Of a DNA stretch of 64,000 nt, positions 16,243 to 24,880 are shown in pieces (the first letter of the stretch is position 1; each line of letters starts with the position of its first letter). The position numbers and the translations under genes are program-made. The stretch is from JAHCIE01 sp034431435 (GTDB lineage Bacteria > Chloroflexota > Anaerolineae > Epilineales > JAHCIE01): contig DAOUDG010000030.1 in the NCBI GenBank assembly GCA_034431435.1, positions 62,001-126,000 of the forward strand. Direction: 5' to 3'. Below the pieces are notes generated by a model, which had not been told where the DNA came from, made no database searches, and saw only the letters and a program-made list of their open reading frames with translations.

Positions 16243-16974
16243 TCAGGCGTGGCCGCCGGTATGACTGATGGTTGTGCCGACCGGCTCGCCCCGCAGGGCG
16301 CGCTCGAGCTGACCCGGCTCCCACAGGTTGAGGACGATGATGGGCAGATTGTTGTCCATGCCCATAGTCAGGGCGGTACTGTCCATCACCCGCACACCCA
16401 TGTTCAGGGCGTCGATGTAGGTGAGATGAGGCAGCCGCTCGGCATTGGGAAACTCGCGCGGGTCGGCGGTGTAGACCCCATCGACTTTGGTGGCCTTCAC
16501 CATCACGTCGGCGTTGATTTCGAGGGCGCGCAACATGGCGGCGGTGTCGGTGGTGAAGTAGGGGTTGCCCGTGCCAGCGCCGAAGATGACCACTCGCTGC
16601 TTCTCCAGGTGGCGGATGGCGCGCAGCCGAATATACGGCTCAGCGATGGGCCGCATCTCGATCGCGGTCTGAACGCGGGTCTCGACCCCCTCGCGCTCGA
16701 GGGCGTCGCGCAAGGCGAGGCAATTCATCACGATGGCGAGCATGCCGATATGGTCGGCGGTGGTGCGGTCCATGCCGTGAGTCATGCCCTCTTTGCCGCG
16801 CCACAGGTTGCCCGCACCGATGACGATGCCGATGTCGATGCCCATCGTGCGGACTGCCGCAACCCGCGCGGCGATGGTCTGCGCCTCGGCGACATCGATG
16901 CCGAAGTTGCCGGGGCCAGCGAGGGCTTCGCCGCCGAGCTTGAGTAGGACTCGCCTGTATTTGGCTTCAGGCAT
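16243..16974 (-). CDS. pyrH: UMP kinase
   Basis: A 243-residue cytoplasmic hexameric enzyme that phosphorylates UMP to UDP in pyrimidine synthesis. The amino-acid kinase fold begins KYRRVLLKLGGEALAG with the ATP-binding lysine and glycines. GAGNLWRG, the GTGNPYFTTDTAA loop and TKVDGVYTADP are all present. A 127-bp gap separates it from frr and holds no gene that I can see; a weak internal promoter there is possible. Confidence 0.96.
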   Translation of the reverse strand: MPEAKYRRVLLKLGGEALAGPGNFGIDVAEAQTIAARVAAVRTMGIDIGIVIGAGNLWRGKEGMTHGMDRTTADHIGMLAIVMNCLALRDALEREGVETRVQTAIEMRPIAEPYIRLRAIRHLEKQRVVIFGAGTGNPYFTTDTAAMLRALEINADVMVKATKVDGVYTADPREFPNAERLPHLTYIDALNMGVRVMDSTALTMGMDNNLPIIVLNLWEPGQLERALRGEPVGTTISHTGGHA

Positions 16975-17065
16975 CGTTCCCCCAGATGTGAAGATGGAGG
17001 ACCAGAGCCGGCGGCATAGCCAGGCTATGGCTCCGCGCTGCGATCCTCCATCGTGCGTGAGTGAT

Positions 17066-17896
17066 TTACGCGCCCAGTTCGAAGCGCGCGAAGCGCCGCA
17101 CGGCGACGTTGCCGTCGGCTTCCTTCAGCAACTGCTCAATCGACTTGCCCAGGTCCTTGATGTAGGGCTGCCGGGTCAGGACGATCTCTTCGAGGTACTT
17201 GTCGACGCGGCCGTCGACGATCCTGGCCTTGACAGCGTCGGGCTTGGGGTCGTCGGCCAGCTGTGCCCAGTAGATGTGGCGCTCTGCCTCCAGCACCTCC
17301 CCCGGTACCTCGTCGGCGAAGACGTAGCGGGGACTACTGGCGGCGATCTGAAGGGCCAGGTCGTGGGCCAGGGTCTCATTGGCGCCGGCAATCTCGGCCA
17401 GGACGCCGATGCGCCCACCGTGGATATAGCTGGTGATGAAGCCGCCCGCCGCCGCCTCGAAGCGGGCCACGCGGCGTAGCTGGATATTCTCGCCAATCAC
17501 GGCCACGGCGTCGGTGATCAGGTCCCGAACGGCGCGGCCATCGACCTTCAGCTCCAACACGTCGTCGGGGGTATCGACGCCGGTGGCGACGACAAGGTCG
17601 GCCACCAGATTTGCGAGTTCCTGAAAGCGCTCGTTGCGGGCGACGAAGTCGGTCTCGCAGTTCAGCTCGACCATCGCGCCCAGGGTAGCATCATTCTCGA
17701 TGCGGCAAATAATCACGCCCTGATTGGCGGTGCGGTCGGCCTTCTTGGCCGCCTTGGACAGCCCGCGCTCACGGAGTAGCTGGACGGCCTGATCAAAATC
17801 GCCGTTGGACTCACGCAGCGCGTTGCGGCTCTCCAGGATGCCCGCGCCCGTGGCTTCCCGCAGTTCCTTGACCATTGCGGTCGTAATCTCGGTCAT
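17066..17896 (-). CDS. tsf: Translation elongation factor Ts
   Basis: A 276-residue guanine nucleotide exchange factor for EF-Tu. The N-terminal UBA-like domain (VKELREATGAGILESRNAL) is followed by the TDF motif region (ELNCETDFVARNERF). The rest is the two-lobed core and a C-terminal extension with YWAQLADDPKPDAVKARIVDGRVDK. It starts 6 bp after rpsB stops. Confidence 0.96.
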   Translation of the reverse strand: MTEITTAMVKELREATGAGILESRNALRESNGDFDQAVQLLRERGLSKAAKKADRTANQGVIICRIENDATLGAMVELNCETDFVARNERFQELANLVADLVVATGVDTPDDVLELKVDGRAVRDLITDAVAVIGENIQLRRVARFEAAAGGFITSYIHGGRIGVLAEIAGANETLAHDLALQIAASSPRYVFADEVPGEVLEAERHIYWAQLADDPKPDAVKARIVDGRVDKYLEEIVLTRQPYIKDLGKSIEQLLKEADGNVAVRRFARFELGA

Positions 17897-17902
17897 TCGC
17901 TC

Positions 17903-18709
17903 TTACTCCTCAGTCTCGATGATACCGACTTCGTAATCTTCCTCGACGCGGTCCTCGTCCGGCGAGAACACGCGCTGGGTCGTGGTGAGTTCCTCTTCGG
18001 CCATCTCGTCCACCAGAGCCTGCTGGTGCATCTGGCGGCCTTCGATAATGGCGTCGGCGATCTTGCTCGTCATCAGCTTGATGGCGCGGATGGCGTCGTC
18101 GTTGCTGGGGATGACGTAGGAGATGGGGTCGGGGTCGGAGTTGGTATCGACCATGGCGATGATAGGAATGCCCAGCTTCTTCGCCTCGTCGACGGCGATG
18201 TGCTCGCGGCGCGTATCGACGACGAAGAGCATTTCGGGCAGGCGGGTCATTTCCTTCAGGCCGCCAATACGGTTGTTGAGCTTGTCTAGCTCGCGGCGCA
18301 GGAGCAGGGCTTCCTTCTTTGGCAGCAGGTTCAGCTCGCCACGGGCGTCGCGTGCCTCCAACTCCTGGAGATAGCGGGCGCGCGAGCGGATGGTACGGAA
18401 GTTGGTGAGCGTGCCGCCGAGCCAACGCTGGTTGACGTAGGGCATATTGGCGCGCATGGCCTCTTGGGCAAGGTTGTCGGCCGCTTGCTTCTTGGTGCCG
18501 ACGAACATGATGCTACCGCCCTTGCTGCTGACGTCGCGGGCGACGGCATACGCCTCATCCAGCGCGCCTAGCGTTTGCTGCAAGTCGATGATGTGAATCC
18601 CATTGCGCTCGGTGAAGATATAGGGGCGCATCTTGGGGTTCCAGCGGCGCGTGTGGTGGCCGAAGTGGACGCCCGCCTCAAGCAACTCCTTCATGGTAAC
18701 GACAGACAT
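17903..18709 (-). CDS. rpsB: 30S ribosomal protein S2
   Basis: A 268-residue ribosomal protein starting MSVVTMKELLEAGVHFGHHTRRWNP in part, with the two S2 signatures (VHFGHHTRRWNPKM and the PEMLFVVDTRREHIAVDEA region). The acidic C-terminal tail (residues about 235-268) is an extension seen in many bacteria. It is the first gene of the operon. A 190-base structured leader precedes it, and S2 or the operon may be regulated there. Confidence 0.97.
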   Translation of the reverse strand: MSVVTMKELLEAGVHFGHHTRRWNPKMRPYIFTERNGIHIIDLQQTLGALDEAYAVARDVSSKGGSIMFVGTKKQAADNLAQEAMRANMPYVNQRWLGGTLTNFRTIRSRARYLQELEARDARGELNLLPKKEALLLRRELDKLNNRIGGLKEMTRLPEMLFVVDTRREHIAVDEAKKLGIPIIAMVDTNSDPDPISYVIPSNDDAIRAIKLMTSKIADAIIEGRQMHQQALVDEMAEEELTTTQRVFSPDEDRVEEDYEVGIIETEE

Positions 18710-18899
18710 GGGGACTACTCTCTCCTTCTACCGGTTGTGTCCTCCGCCCGTGTATGACAGGCGCGGAGCCGAGCAACATCACGGACTGGCCCACGAAACG
18801 GCCTTCGCCGGGGCGAAAGGCCGTGGCAGGAACCCGTCGAGGCGCTCGACACCGCCGCGCCGAACAGTCGGGCGTGTGTGATAGGGTCTCGAAACCCAA
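18710..18899 (-). ncRNA. Structured 5' leader of rpsB, possible regulatory RNA
   Basis: Between the predicted transcription start (about 18899) and the rpsB ATG lie about 190 bases with several potential stems. The clearest pairs 18798-18809 with 18813-18825 and has one bulge. I cannot match it to a named riboswitch. An S2-binding autoregulatory leader is a reasonable but unproven reading. Confidence 0.35.
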
Positions 18900-18905
18900 A
18901 CGGGA

Positions 18906-18934
18906 AGTATACTATACACCCGGCTCCAGCGCAA
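18906..18934 (-). promoter_or_regulatory. Promoter of the rpsB operon
   Basis: TTGCGC (18934-18929), a 17-bp spacer and TATACT (18911-18906) on the minus strand. Confidence 0.6.
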
Positions 18935-18935
18935 A

Positions 18936-18965
18936 TTGGTGACGGGTAGGCGATGTGCGTATAAT
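18936..18965 (+). promoter_or_regulatory. Promoter of the gluzincin gene
   Basis: TTGGTG (18936-18941), an 18-bp spacer and TATAAT (18960-18965). It overlaps the divergent rpsB promoter in opposite orientation, so the two may interfere. Confidence 0.6.
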
Positions 18966-19009
18966 GTACGCCAACACCGTTTAGATTCCTGAGGGACGAG
19001 GAAGAAACT

Positions 19010-20434
19010 ATGGCAAGCACGCAGCGACGGTTGGGGATTCTGGCGCTCTTGCTCGTGGCGCTGTTGGCGTTTGGCGCGCCCGCCGCGAACGCCCAGGGCA
19101 ACCCTGGCGCTATCAAAGTGACGTCCAGCACGGCGACGACAAAGTTCGCAGAAGAGTTGAAGTTTGCCCTGAAGGCCGAAAGTACGGCCGGTTCCATCGA
19201 GAAGGTCGACCTGTTCTATACCTTCGCCGATGGCAAGGCCAGCAATCGCGTCCCCACTGAGTTCACCCCCGGCAAGACTGTGACGGCGACGGCGACGAAG
19301 CGCGCCCAGCAAGGCGAATTTGCGCCTCAGTTGGACATCCGGTACTACTGGCGTATCACCGACTCGGCGGGAAACACCGTCAAGACGGACCCGCAGACGG
19401 TGGTGTACGCGGATGATCGCTTCCAGTGGCAGAAGGCAGGCAACGACCGCGCCACAGTGCAATGGTACGGGGAGAGCGACAGGTTTGGCAAGCAGGCGCT
19501 GGACTGGACGGTCGAGGGCCTCGATCGCCTGGAGCAGAAGTTTGGCATCCAGATGAGCTACCCGGCCAATGTCGTCATCTACAAGAACAAGGACGACATG
19601 TCCAAGGCCCTCGCGCCGCGGGGGGCCACCTTCGATAAGGGCGCGACGGTGCTGGGCGAGGCGCGCTCCAACTACGGAACGCTGCTGATGCTGAACCAGG
19701 GCGATGCGCGCACCACTCTGTGGCACGAACTGTCGCATCTGGTGCTGCACGACCTGGTCAAGGGACCCTACGAGAGCAATCTGCCCGCCTGGCTCGACGA
19801 GGGCCTGGCGATGTACAACGAGAGCGACGACGCCAACGACAACTACCAGAGGGCGCTGGACGACGCGATTCGGAAGAACGACGTCTTTACGGTGCGCTCG
19901 ATGACCGCGCCCAACGGCGTCCCTGGTAAGGTCGGTATCTGGTACGGTCAGGCCCGCAGCATCGTGCGTTATATGCTGGATGAGCATGGCGGTCGCGACA
20001 ATATGCTGAAGCTGATTCAACTGCTTGCATCGGGAACCCGCACCGACCCGGCCCTTCAGCAGGTGTACGGCTTCGACCAGAACGAGTTGAACAACCTCTG
20101 GCGCGCCGCGCAGAACCTGCCGGCGATGACACCTGCGCCAGCGGCGCCAGCGGCCGGGCAGGGCAACGCGCCGGCCGCCACGCCGGCGGCGCCGTCGCCC
20201 GGGCCGAACGCGCCGCCCGTTGCCACGCCTCGCGCGTCCGGTGGTCAGGCGGTTGCGCCAACGGCCGTGCCGGTTCGCCCGGCTCCTGCGGACGTGCAAC
20301 CGTCCGCCGCACCGGTTGGCCCATCGCGCGGCATCCTCCTGGCAGTGGCGGCTCTCGGCCTGGCGCTGGCCTGCCTGACGGCGCTGGTCGCCGGTCTCGG
20401 CGTGTTGGCCTTTGCTGTGACACGGCGTCGCTAG
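19010..20434 (+). CDS. Secreted membrane-anchored gluzincin-type metallopeptidase (peptidase MA-like)
   Basis: A 474-residue exported protein. A signal peptide (1-28, ending ANA) is followed by a beta-rich N-terminal region (35-135). The protease domain (about 150-370) has the zinc motif HELSH (239-243) and the downstream WLDEG with the third ligand E264. A Pro/Ala-rich linker (about 375-440) leads to a C-terminal transmembrane helix (about 445-470) and an RRR stop-transfer. It is probably held outside the membrane with the protease domain exposed. The substrate is unknown. It is monocistronic with its own promoter and terminator. Confidence 0.85.
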   Translation: MASTQRRLGILALLLVALLAFGAPAANAQGNPGAIKVTSSTATTKFAEELKFALKAESTAGSIEKVDLFYTFADGKASNRVPTEFTPGKTVTATATKRAQQGEFAPQLDIRYYWRITDSAGNTVKTDPQTVVYADDRFQWQKAGNDRATVQWYGESDRFGKQALDWTVEGLDRLEQKFGIQMSYPANVVIYKNKDDMSKALAPRGATFDKGATVLGEARSNYGTLLMLNQGDARTTLWHELSHLVLHDLVKGPYESNLPAWLDEGLAMYNESDDANDNYQRALDDAIRKNDVFTVRSMTAPNGVPGKVGIWYGQARSIVRYMLDEHGGRDNMLKLIQLLASGTRTDPALQQVYGFDQNELNNLWRAAQNLPAMTPAPAAPAAGQGNAPAATPAAPSPGPNAPPVATPRASGGQAVAPTAVPVRPAPADVQPSAAPVGPSRGILLAVAALGLALACLTALVAGLGVLAFAVTRRR

Positions 20435-20456
20435 CCGCCCCATCCCTGTTGGTCTC

Positions 20457-20490
20457 GGAGGACGGAGGTGGCTCAGCTCCTCCGTCCTCC
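20457..20490 (+). terminator. Terminator-like hairpin after the gluzincin gene
   Basis: A perfect 12-bp stem (20457-20468 with 20479-20490) and a 10-base loop, followed by a T/C-rich stretch. Confidence 0.7.
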
Positions 20491-20529
20491 GTCCTTATCC
20501 TACCCTGAATCGCAGCCCAGGAGATTGCC

Positions 20530-21558
20530 ATGCAGCAAGCCTTCTACACCGAGCCGGCCGTCGAAGTCACCCGTGGCGACCTTGTCGAGTCTGTGCACCA
20601 TGCTGCCGTGGCAGTGGTGCGCTCGGATGGCGCGCTACTGTCCTTCCTGGGCGATCCCAACCTGGTTACGTACATGCGGAGTGCGGCGAAGCCTTTCCAG
20701 GCGCTGCCCATCGTGGAGAGCGGCGTCCTCGAGGCAGACAATTTCGGTGTGCGGGAGTTGGCCATCATCTGTGCATCCCACTCCGGTCAAACGTTCCACA
20801 CCGAGCTGGTGCAGAGCATGCTGGACCGCATCGGGATGAGCGTGGCCGATCTCCGCTGCGGAACCCACTATCCCATGCACGCGCCGACGACGAAGGCGAT
20901 GCGCCAGGCGGGCGTCGCCGCGACGCCCATCCACAACAACTGCTCTGGTAAGCATACCGGGATGCTCGCCCTGTCCGCGTACCTGGGCGCGGCCGACCGT
21001 GACTACCGCGACACGGACCATCCAGTCCAGCAGCGCGACCTGGCGGCGCTGGCGGACATGGCCGACGTGGCCCCCGACAGCATCGCTGTAGCCGTCGATG
21101 GGTGTAGTGTGCCGAGCTTCGCCCTGCCTCTGCGCGCGGCGGCCCTGGCCTTTGCCCGGCTGTTGGACCCGCAGGGGGTGGGGGCGGCGCGCGCCGCTGC
21201 TGCGCGTCGCGTGGCCGAGGCGATGCAGGCTTACCCTGAACTTGTCGCTGGCGACGACCGCTTTGACACGTGGTTGATGGCGAACACATCGGGGCTGGTG
21301 AGCAAGGGTGGCGCGGAAGGCTATCACGGCGTCGGAGTTATGCGCGGCGGCGAGGCGCTGGGCATCGTGTGTCGCGTGGCCGATGGCGACGTGAGCGGGC
21401 GGGCCGTGCCGCCCCTCGTGCTGGAGGTTCTGGCCCAACTGGGGATTGAGCCGCGCGAGAATGAGGAGACGGCGCGGTGGCGCTACGGCGTGGTGCGCAA
21501 CCGCCACGCGAACGTGGTGGGCGCGGTTCGCCCGGCGTTTCGGTTACGATCGGCCTAG
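20530..21558 (+). CDS. L-asparaginase II family protein
   Basis: A 342-residue cytoplasmic enzyme of the asparaginase II family (the Rhizobium-type, PF06089), which hydrolyses asparagine to aspartate and ammonia. Characteristic segments are RSAAKPFQ, ASHSGQ, CGTHYP and HNNCSGKHTGML. These include the Ser/Lys/Cys residues thought to form the active site and metal site in this family. It is unrelated to the E. coli AnsA/AnsB fold. It stands alone, with hairpins on both sides. Confidence 0.88.
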   Translation: MQQAFYTEPAVEVTRGDLVESVHHAAVAVVRSDGALLSFLGDPNLVTYMRSAAKPFQALPIVESGVLEADNFGVRELAIICASHSGQTFHTELVQSMLDRIGMSVADLRCGTHYPMHAPTTKAMRQAGVAATPIHNNCSGKHTGMLALSAYLGAADRDYRDTDHPVQQRDLAALADMADVAPDSIAVAVDGCSVPSFALPLRAAALAFARLLDPQGVGAARAAAARRVAEAMQAYPELVAGDDRFDTWLMANTSGLVSKGGAEGYHGVGVMRGGEALGIVCRVADGDVSGRAVPPLVLEVLAQLGIEPRENEETARWRYGVVRNRHANVVGAVRPAFRLRSA

Positions 21559-21584
21559 TGGGGCGCTATATAGCTCGTGCGGCA

Positions 21585-21615
21585 CGAGGCGGGGCACAAC
21601 TTGTGCTCCGCCTCG
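21585..21615 (+). terminator. Hairpin after the asparaginase gene
   Basis: Arms 21585-21599 and 21601-21615 are complementary with one G-T pair. The innermost pairs must open to form a loop. No U-tract follows. Confidence 0.6.
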
Positions 21616-21731
21616 TATCCTGTGGACAGTTTGAGCGTCCTTGATAGTAACGACTGGTCCCCCTATAACGTTGTACACCGTAGAGAAACGCGACGTGTCG
21701 CTGCGTATTGCCGCTGGGCTGGAGGGCGTTT

Positions 21732-23174
21732 GTGCGTTGGGTATTGCTCCTAATCTGGTTTGCTCTGGCGGCGGCCCTGGGTCTGGGCATCGTACATGTC
21801 GACACAGTGACGTCCGCTTCACCGACAGTTACCGCCTATCCTGTCCCGACAAGTACGCTCACACCTATCCCACGGGCAACGCCGGATTGGGTGGCGAAGA
21901 ACTTCCTGTTTCTACCGTTGGTAGAGAATCGAGCGCCCGGCGCGCCGGGGCCGCTCTCATTGTCGGTTGGGCCGGAGGCGAGCGTGGGGTTCCGCCTGCG
22001 GTGGACGCCTGCCGCCGATGCCGTGACCTACACCCTCCAGGAGTGGCGGAACGACGACATGTCGGACAGCCACGATGTGGCGCGCCTCGCGCCGGGCCAG
22101 GCTCTGGAAGTGGCGGTTGGCGCTCGCTCGCCGGGCGTCTACTACTACCGAACGACGGCCGTGAATCGCTTCGGCGCGACAGCGAGTAATACTGTCGCCG
22201 TTGGGGTTCCGGTCGTCCCGGCTCCGACGGTGGAGGAGGCGAAGGGCGGTTACGCCGTCGTCTGGAACGCCGTGGCCGGCGCGACGAACTATCGTCTGCT
22301 AGAGGCGACGTCGCCGACGATGGTGGGCGCGGTCCAGGTGTGGCAGGGGGCGACGCCGCCTCCGACTGGCGTCATCTTTGGCGCGCGGACCAAAGGCACC
22401 TACTACTACACCCTGGCGGTGACGACATCGCAGGTGGCGGCGGTGAGCGCCACGCTGGCGGTGCCTGTGCCGCGCCCAGGACTGTGGGGTGTGGTGACGT
22501 ACAACGGGCAGCCGGCGCCCGGCGCCATTGTGGACCTGTGGCGCTGCACGTTGGAGGCGGACCGCTGCGTGGCCAAGGCCAAGATTGATACGGTGATGAC
22601 GACTGATGACGGCAGCTACAGTTTCACCCGGGTCGCGGCGACGGATGCCAGGACGGCGCTCTATGTCGTGTTCGATAACCCGCGGGACATTCGCGACTAT
22701 CTGAACTTCTGGCGCGCGCCGAACGTCGTTGGCTACAATGGCCGCGATACGGTGCAGGCAGGACACTTCGACATCGCCAACGTCTTCTTGCAGGAGCCTG
22801 CGCCGTCGGCGCGCGTGGCCAACCCGGCCCGCTTCCGCTGGACGCCGCGCGCATCCCGTGCGGACAGCTACTGCGTCATGTTTCTGGACGCCAACCGCGA
22901 GCCGCTCGTGCCCTGCGTCCCGCTCGGCTACACCGACGTTGGCGTGATGGATGTCGATGGCGTGCTGAGCTACAACGTGCCTTACAACTGGAACGTGTGG
23001 GTGGAGGTTCCTGGTCAGGGCTACGGCGAGTCGTTCTACTATCGTTCGGTCACGTTCCTGCGCAGCGCTGGCAAGGAGAATCGCGACGCTGTCCGCCTTG
23101 GCCTTGACGGGGCGGAGGGCGCCACAGGGCGGATGCTAGAGCGCGCAGCGGGACCGCCCACCCTGGAGCCATAG
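21732..23174 (+). CDS. Exported multidomain protein with FN3-like repeats
   Basis: A 480-residue protein. An N-terminal hydrophobic signal/anchor (MRWVLLLIWFALAAALGLGI) and a Thr/Pro-rich stretch come first. Two beta-sandwich repeats resembling fibronectin type III follow (about 75-160 and 165-245, both ending YYY-T-AV patterns). A carboxypeptidase-regulatory-like domain (about 250-350, GVVTYNGQPAPGAIVDLWR) and a further beta domain complete it. I choose GTG at 21732 because GGAGGG lies five bases before it; a TTG at 21708 is in frame but has no ribosome site. A surface-structure role is likely; the exact function is unknown. Confidence 0.72.
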   Translation: MRWVLLLIWFALAAALGLGIVHVDTVTSASPTVTAYPVPTSTLTPIPRATPDWVAKNFLFLPLVENRAPGAPGPLSLSVGPEASVGFRLRWTPAADAVTYTLQEWRNDDMSDSHDVARLAPGQALEVAVGARSPGVYYYRTTAVNRFGATASNTVAVGVPVVPAPTVEEAKGGYAVVWNAVAGATNYRLLEATSPTMVGAVQVWQGATPPPTGVIFGARTKGTYYYTLAVTTSQVAAVSATLAVPVPRPGLWGVVTYNGQPAPGAIVDLWRCTLEADRCVAKAKIDTVMTTDDGSYSFTRVAATDARTALYVVFDNPRDIRDYLNFWRAPNVVGYNGRDTVQAGHFDIANVFLQEPAPSARVANPARFRWTPRASRADSYCVMFLDANREPLVPCVPLGYTDVGVMDVDGVLSYNVPYNWNVWVEVPGQGYGESFYYRSVTFLRSAGKENRDAVRLGLDGAEGATGRMLERAAGPPTLEP

Positions 23175-23223
23175 CCGCGCCGTCGGTACAGGGCATACTT
23201 GGGTTCGCCACCATCACAGCCTG

Positions 23224-23257
23224 GACGGCCCACGGGGACTAATCTCCGTGGGCCGTC
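23224..23257 (+). terminator. Hairpin downstream of the FN3-like gene
   Basis: A perfect 12-bp stem (23224-23235 with 23246-23257). No U-tract follows. Confidence 0.65.
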
Positions 23258-23297
23258 GCCGTGGCTGGCGTGGGGAGGCGACTTTTCTATCCTGGTA

Positions 23298-23303
23298 TAT
23301 AAT
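23298..23303 (+). promoter_or_regulatory. -10 element upstream of the ECF sigma gene
   Basis: TATAAT within TATATAAT. No recognisable -35 is present. Transcription from here would start near 23310, which rules out a TTG start at 23303. Confidence 0.45.
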
Positions 23304-23365
23304 TGAGGTATCCTGGCTTGCCCAGGTCGATGAAGCTGGCGAAGGGACGCAGCGGATCGGATTTC

Positions 23366-23968
23366 ATGGCTGACCCCCCTCCGACCGACGAAGAACTGGT
23401 GCAGCGTTGCGCGGCCGGCGATCGCATGGCCCTGGGGGCGCTTTACGACCGCTACGGGATCCTCGTCTTCTCGCTGGTTGTGCGCATTCTCGGCGAAGGC
23501 ATGGCGGCCGAGGAGGTGACCCAGGACGCCTTCCTATCCGTCTGGCGGCGGGGCGCCGACTACTCGCCGCAACGCGGCCGAGTCCTGCCGTGGCTGTTGA
23601 CTATCGCCCGCAATCGGGCCGTGGACGAGTTGCGGCGACGGCGGGTGACATCGACGCATGTCGAGTTACCTGACGAACTGGCGCTCCAGTCTGGCCTGGA
23701 GGATGTCGCGCTCAGCCGTATCCAGATACGGCGCGCTCTGGCTGAGCTGCCCGCAGCGCAGCGCCAGGCCTTGGAGCTGGCGTACTACAACGGTATGACG
23801 CAGCAGGAAATCGCCGAGTTCTTGCAGACGCCTCTAGGCACGATCAAGACGCGCATGCGTCTTGGCTTGCAGCGCCTGCGCACGGCCCTGGATGAGGGGG
23901 CGACGGCAAGCACGCGGGAATCGGGGCCGGTGATGCATCCAGAGTCAGATGCCCTGCGTAGTGAATAG
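23366..23968 (+). CDS. sigK: ECF sigma factor, SigK-like
   Basis: A 200-residue extracytoplasmic-function sigma factor. Region 2 (ALGALYDRYGILVFSLVVRIL ... EEVTQDAFLSVW in parts) and region 4 (ELPAAQRQALELAYYNGMTQQEIAEFL, then GTIKTRMR) are both complete. The ATG at 23366 gives the usual N-terminus; an ATG at 23330 is possible but has no ribosome site at proper spacing. The next gene encodes an RskA-type anti-sigma factor, so this sigma is probably held inactive until a membrane signal triggers release. Its regulon may include the LPTTG protein gene at 24881, which is inference from proximity. Confidence 0.9.
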   Translation: MADPPPTDEELVQRCAAGDRMALGALYDRYGILVFSLVVRILGEGMAAEEVTQDAFLSVWRRGADYSPQRGRVLPWLLTIARNRAVDELRRRRVTSTHVELPDELALQSGLEDVALSRIQIRRALAELPAAQRQALELAYYNGMTQQEIAEFLQTPLGTIKTRMRLGLQRLRTALDEGATASTRESGPVMHPESDALRSE

Positions 23969-23991
23969 ATGACAGTCTGAGGGATAGGATC

Positions 23992-24723
23992 GTGTCTGAG
24001 AAGTTGCCGCCGCTAACCGAAGATGTTCAGGAGCAGGCTGCCGCCTACAGCCTGGGGGCGCTCACTCCCGAAGAGGCCGCCGCCTTTGAGGCGCGGCTGG
24101 CTTTGCCGGCCGTCAGGGCCGAGGCCGAAGCATACCGCGCCACCGTGGAGGCCTTGGGGCTTGCGCCCGACCTGCGCTTACCACCGTCGGCCTTGCGCGA
24201 GCGCTTGTTGGCGTCGGCTGAGCCACCGGCTGCCCCGCAGCCTGTCCTGCGCTGGCCGCGCCTGGCTCCCTGGCTGGCCGCCGCAGCAATGTTCGTCGTG
24301 TGCCTCGGCCTGGGGGCGCGGGTCGTGCAGCAGCAGGCCACACTAAACGAGTATCAGTCGTTCCTCGCCATGCCCAATACTGTCCGCATGGAAGCGGGCG
24401 ACGCCGCACCCGGCGCTCACGGCCAGTTCTATCTCGCCCTCGACAGCCGCCAGGCCATGCTGCTCGCTTCGGAGTTGCCTGCCTTGCCTGACGACAAGGT
24501 GTATCAGCTGTGGCTGGTCGGCAAGGATGGTGTGCGGGAGAACGGCGGCCTGTTCCGCGCCGACGAGGGGGGCTACGCCGCGATGGTCGTACAGGCATCG
24601 CGCCCATTGGGAGAGTATACCCGTATCGGCGTGACCACTGAACCGAGGGGCGGCAGCCCCGGCCCCACCTCAGGCCGCGTGATTGGGGCGGATTTGTCCA
24701 GAGCCACCCAGCGCATCAATTGA
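23992..24723 (+). CDS. rskA: Anti-sigma-K factor, RskA-like
   Basis: A 243-residue single-pass membrane protein. The cytoplasmic N-terminal part has the zinc-less anti-sigma helical region (EQAAAYSLGALTPEEAAAFE). One transmembrane helix follows (about 90-108, LAPWLAAAAMFVVCLGLGA), then an extracytoplasmic RskA domain (about 130-243, with DDKVYQLWLV). The start is GTG at 23992 preceded by GAGGGATAGG. It follows the sigma gene by 23 bp, so the two are coexpressed. The protein would bind and silence the sigma factor at the membrane. Confidence 0.9.
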   Translation: MSEKLPPLTEDVQEQAAAYSLGALTPEEAAAFEARLALPAVRAEAEAYRATVEALGLAPDLRLPPSALRERLLASAEPPAAPQPVLRWPRLAPWLAAAAMFVVCLGLGARVVQQQATLNEYQSFLAMPNTVRMEAGDAAPGAHGQFYLALDSRQAMLLASELPALPDDKVYQLWLVGKDGVRENGGLFRADEGGYAAMVVQASRPLGEYTRIGVTTEPRGGSPGPTSGRVIGADLSRATQRIN

Positions 24724-24736
24724 GTAGCTGAGCGAT

Positions 24737-24770
24737 CTGAGACCTCCTCGCGTGCGCGAGGAGGTCTCAG
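24737..24770 (+). terminator. 16-bp hairpin after rskA, with short T run
   Basis: Perfect arms 24737-24752 and 24755-24770 with TTT immediately after. This is the best terminator of the sigma-anti-sigma operon. Confidence 0.75.
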
Positions 24771-24880
24771 TTTCGAGGCTGACGGAGAATTACGCCGCCA
24801 AAGAAATCCGGTGCCACCCTGGCATACGTCCTATAGAGTACGGTGTTGCAGAAGCTCGGCTGATATAGGAGGGTGATGCT

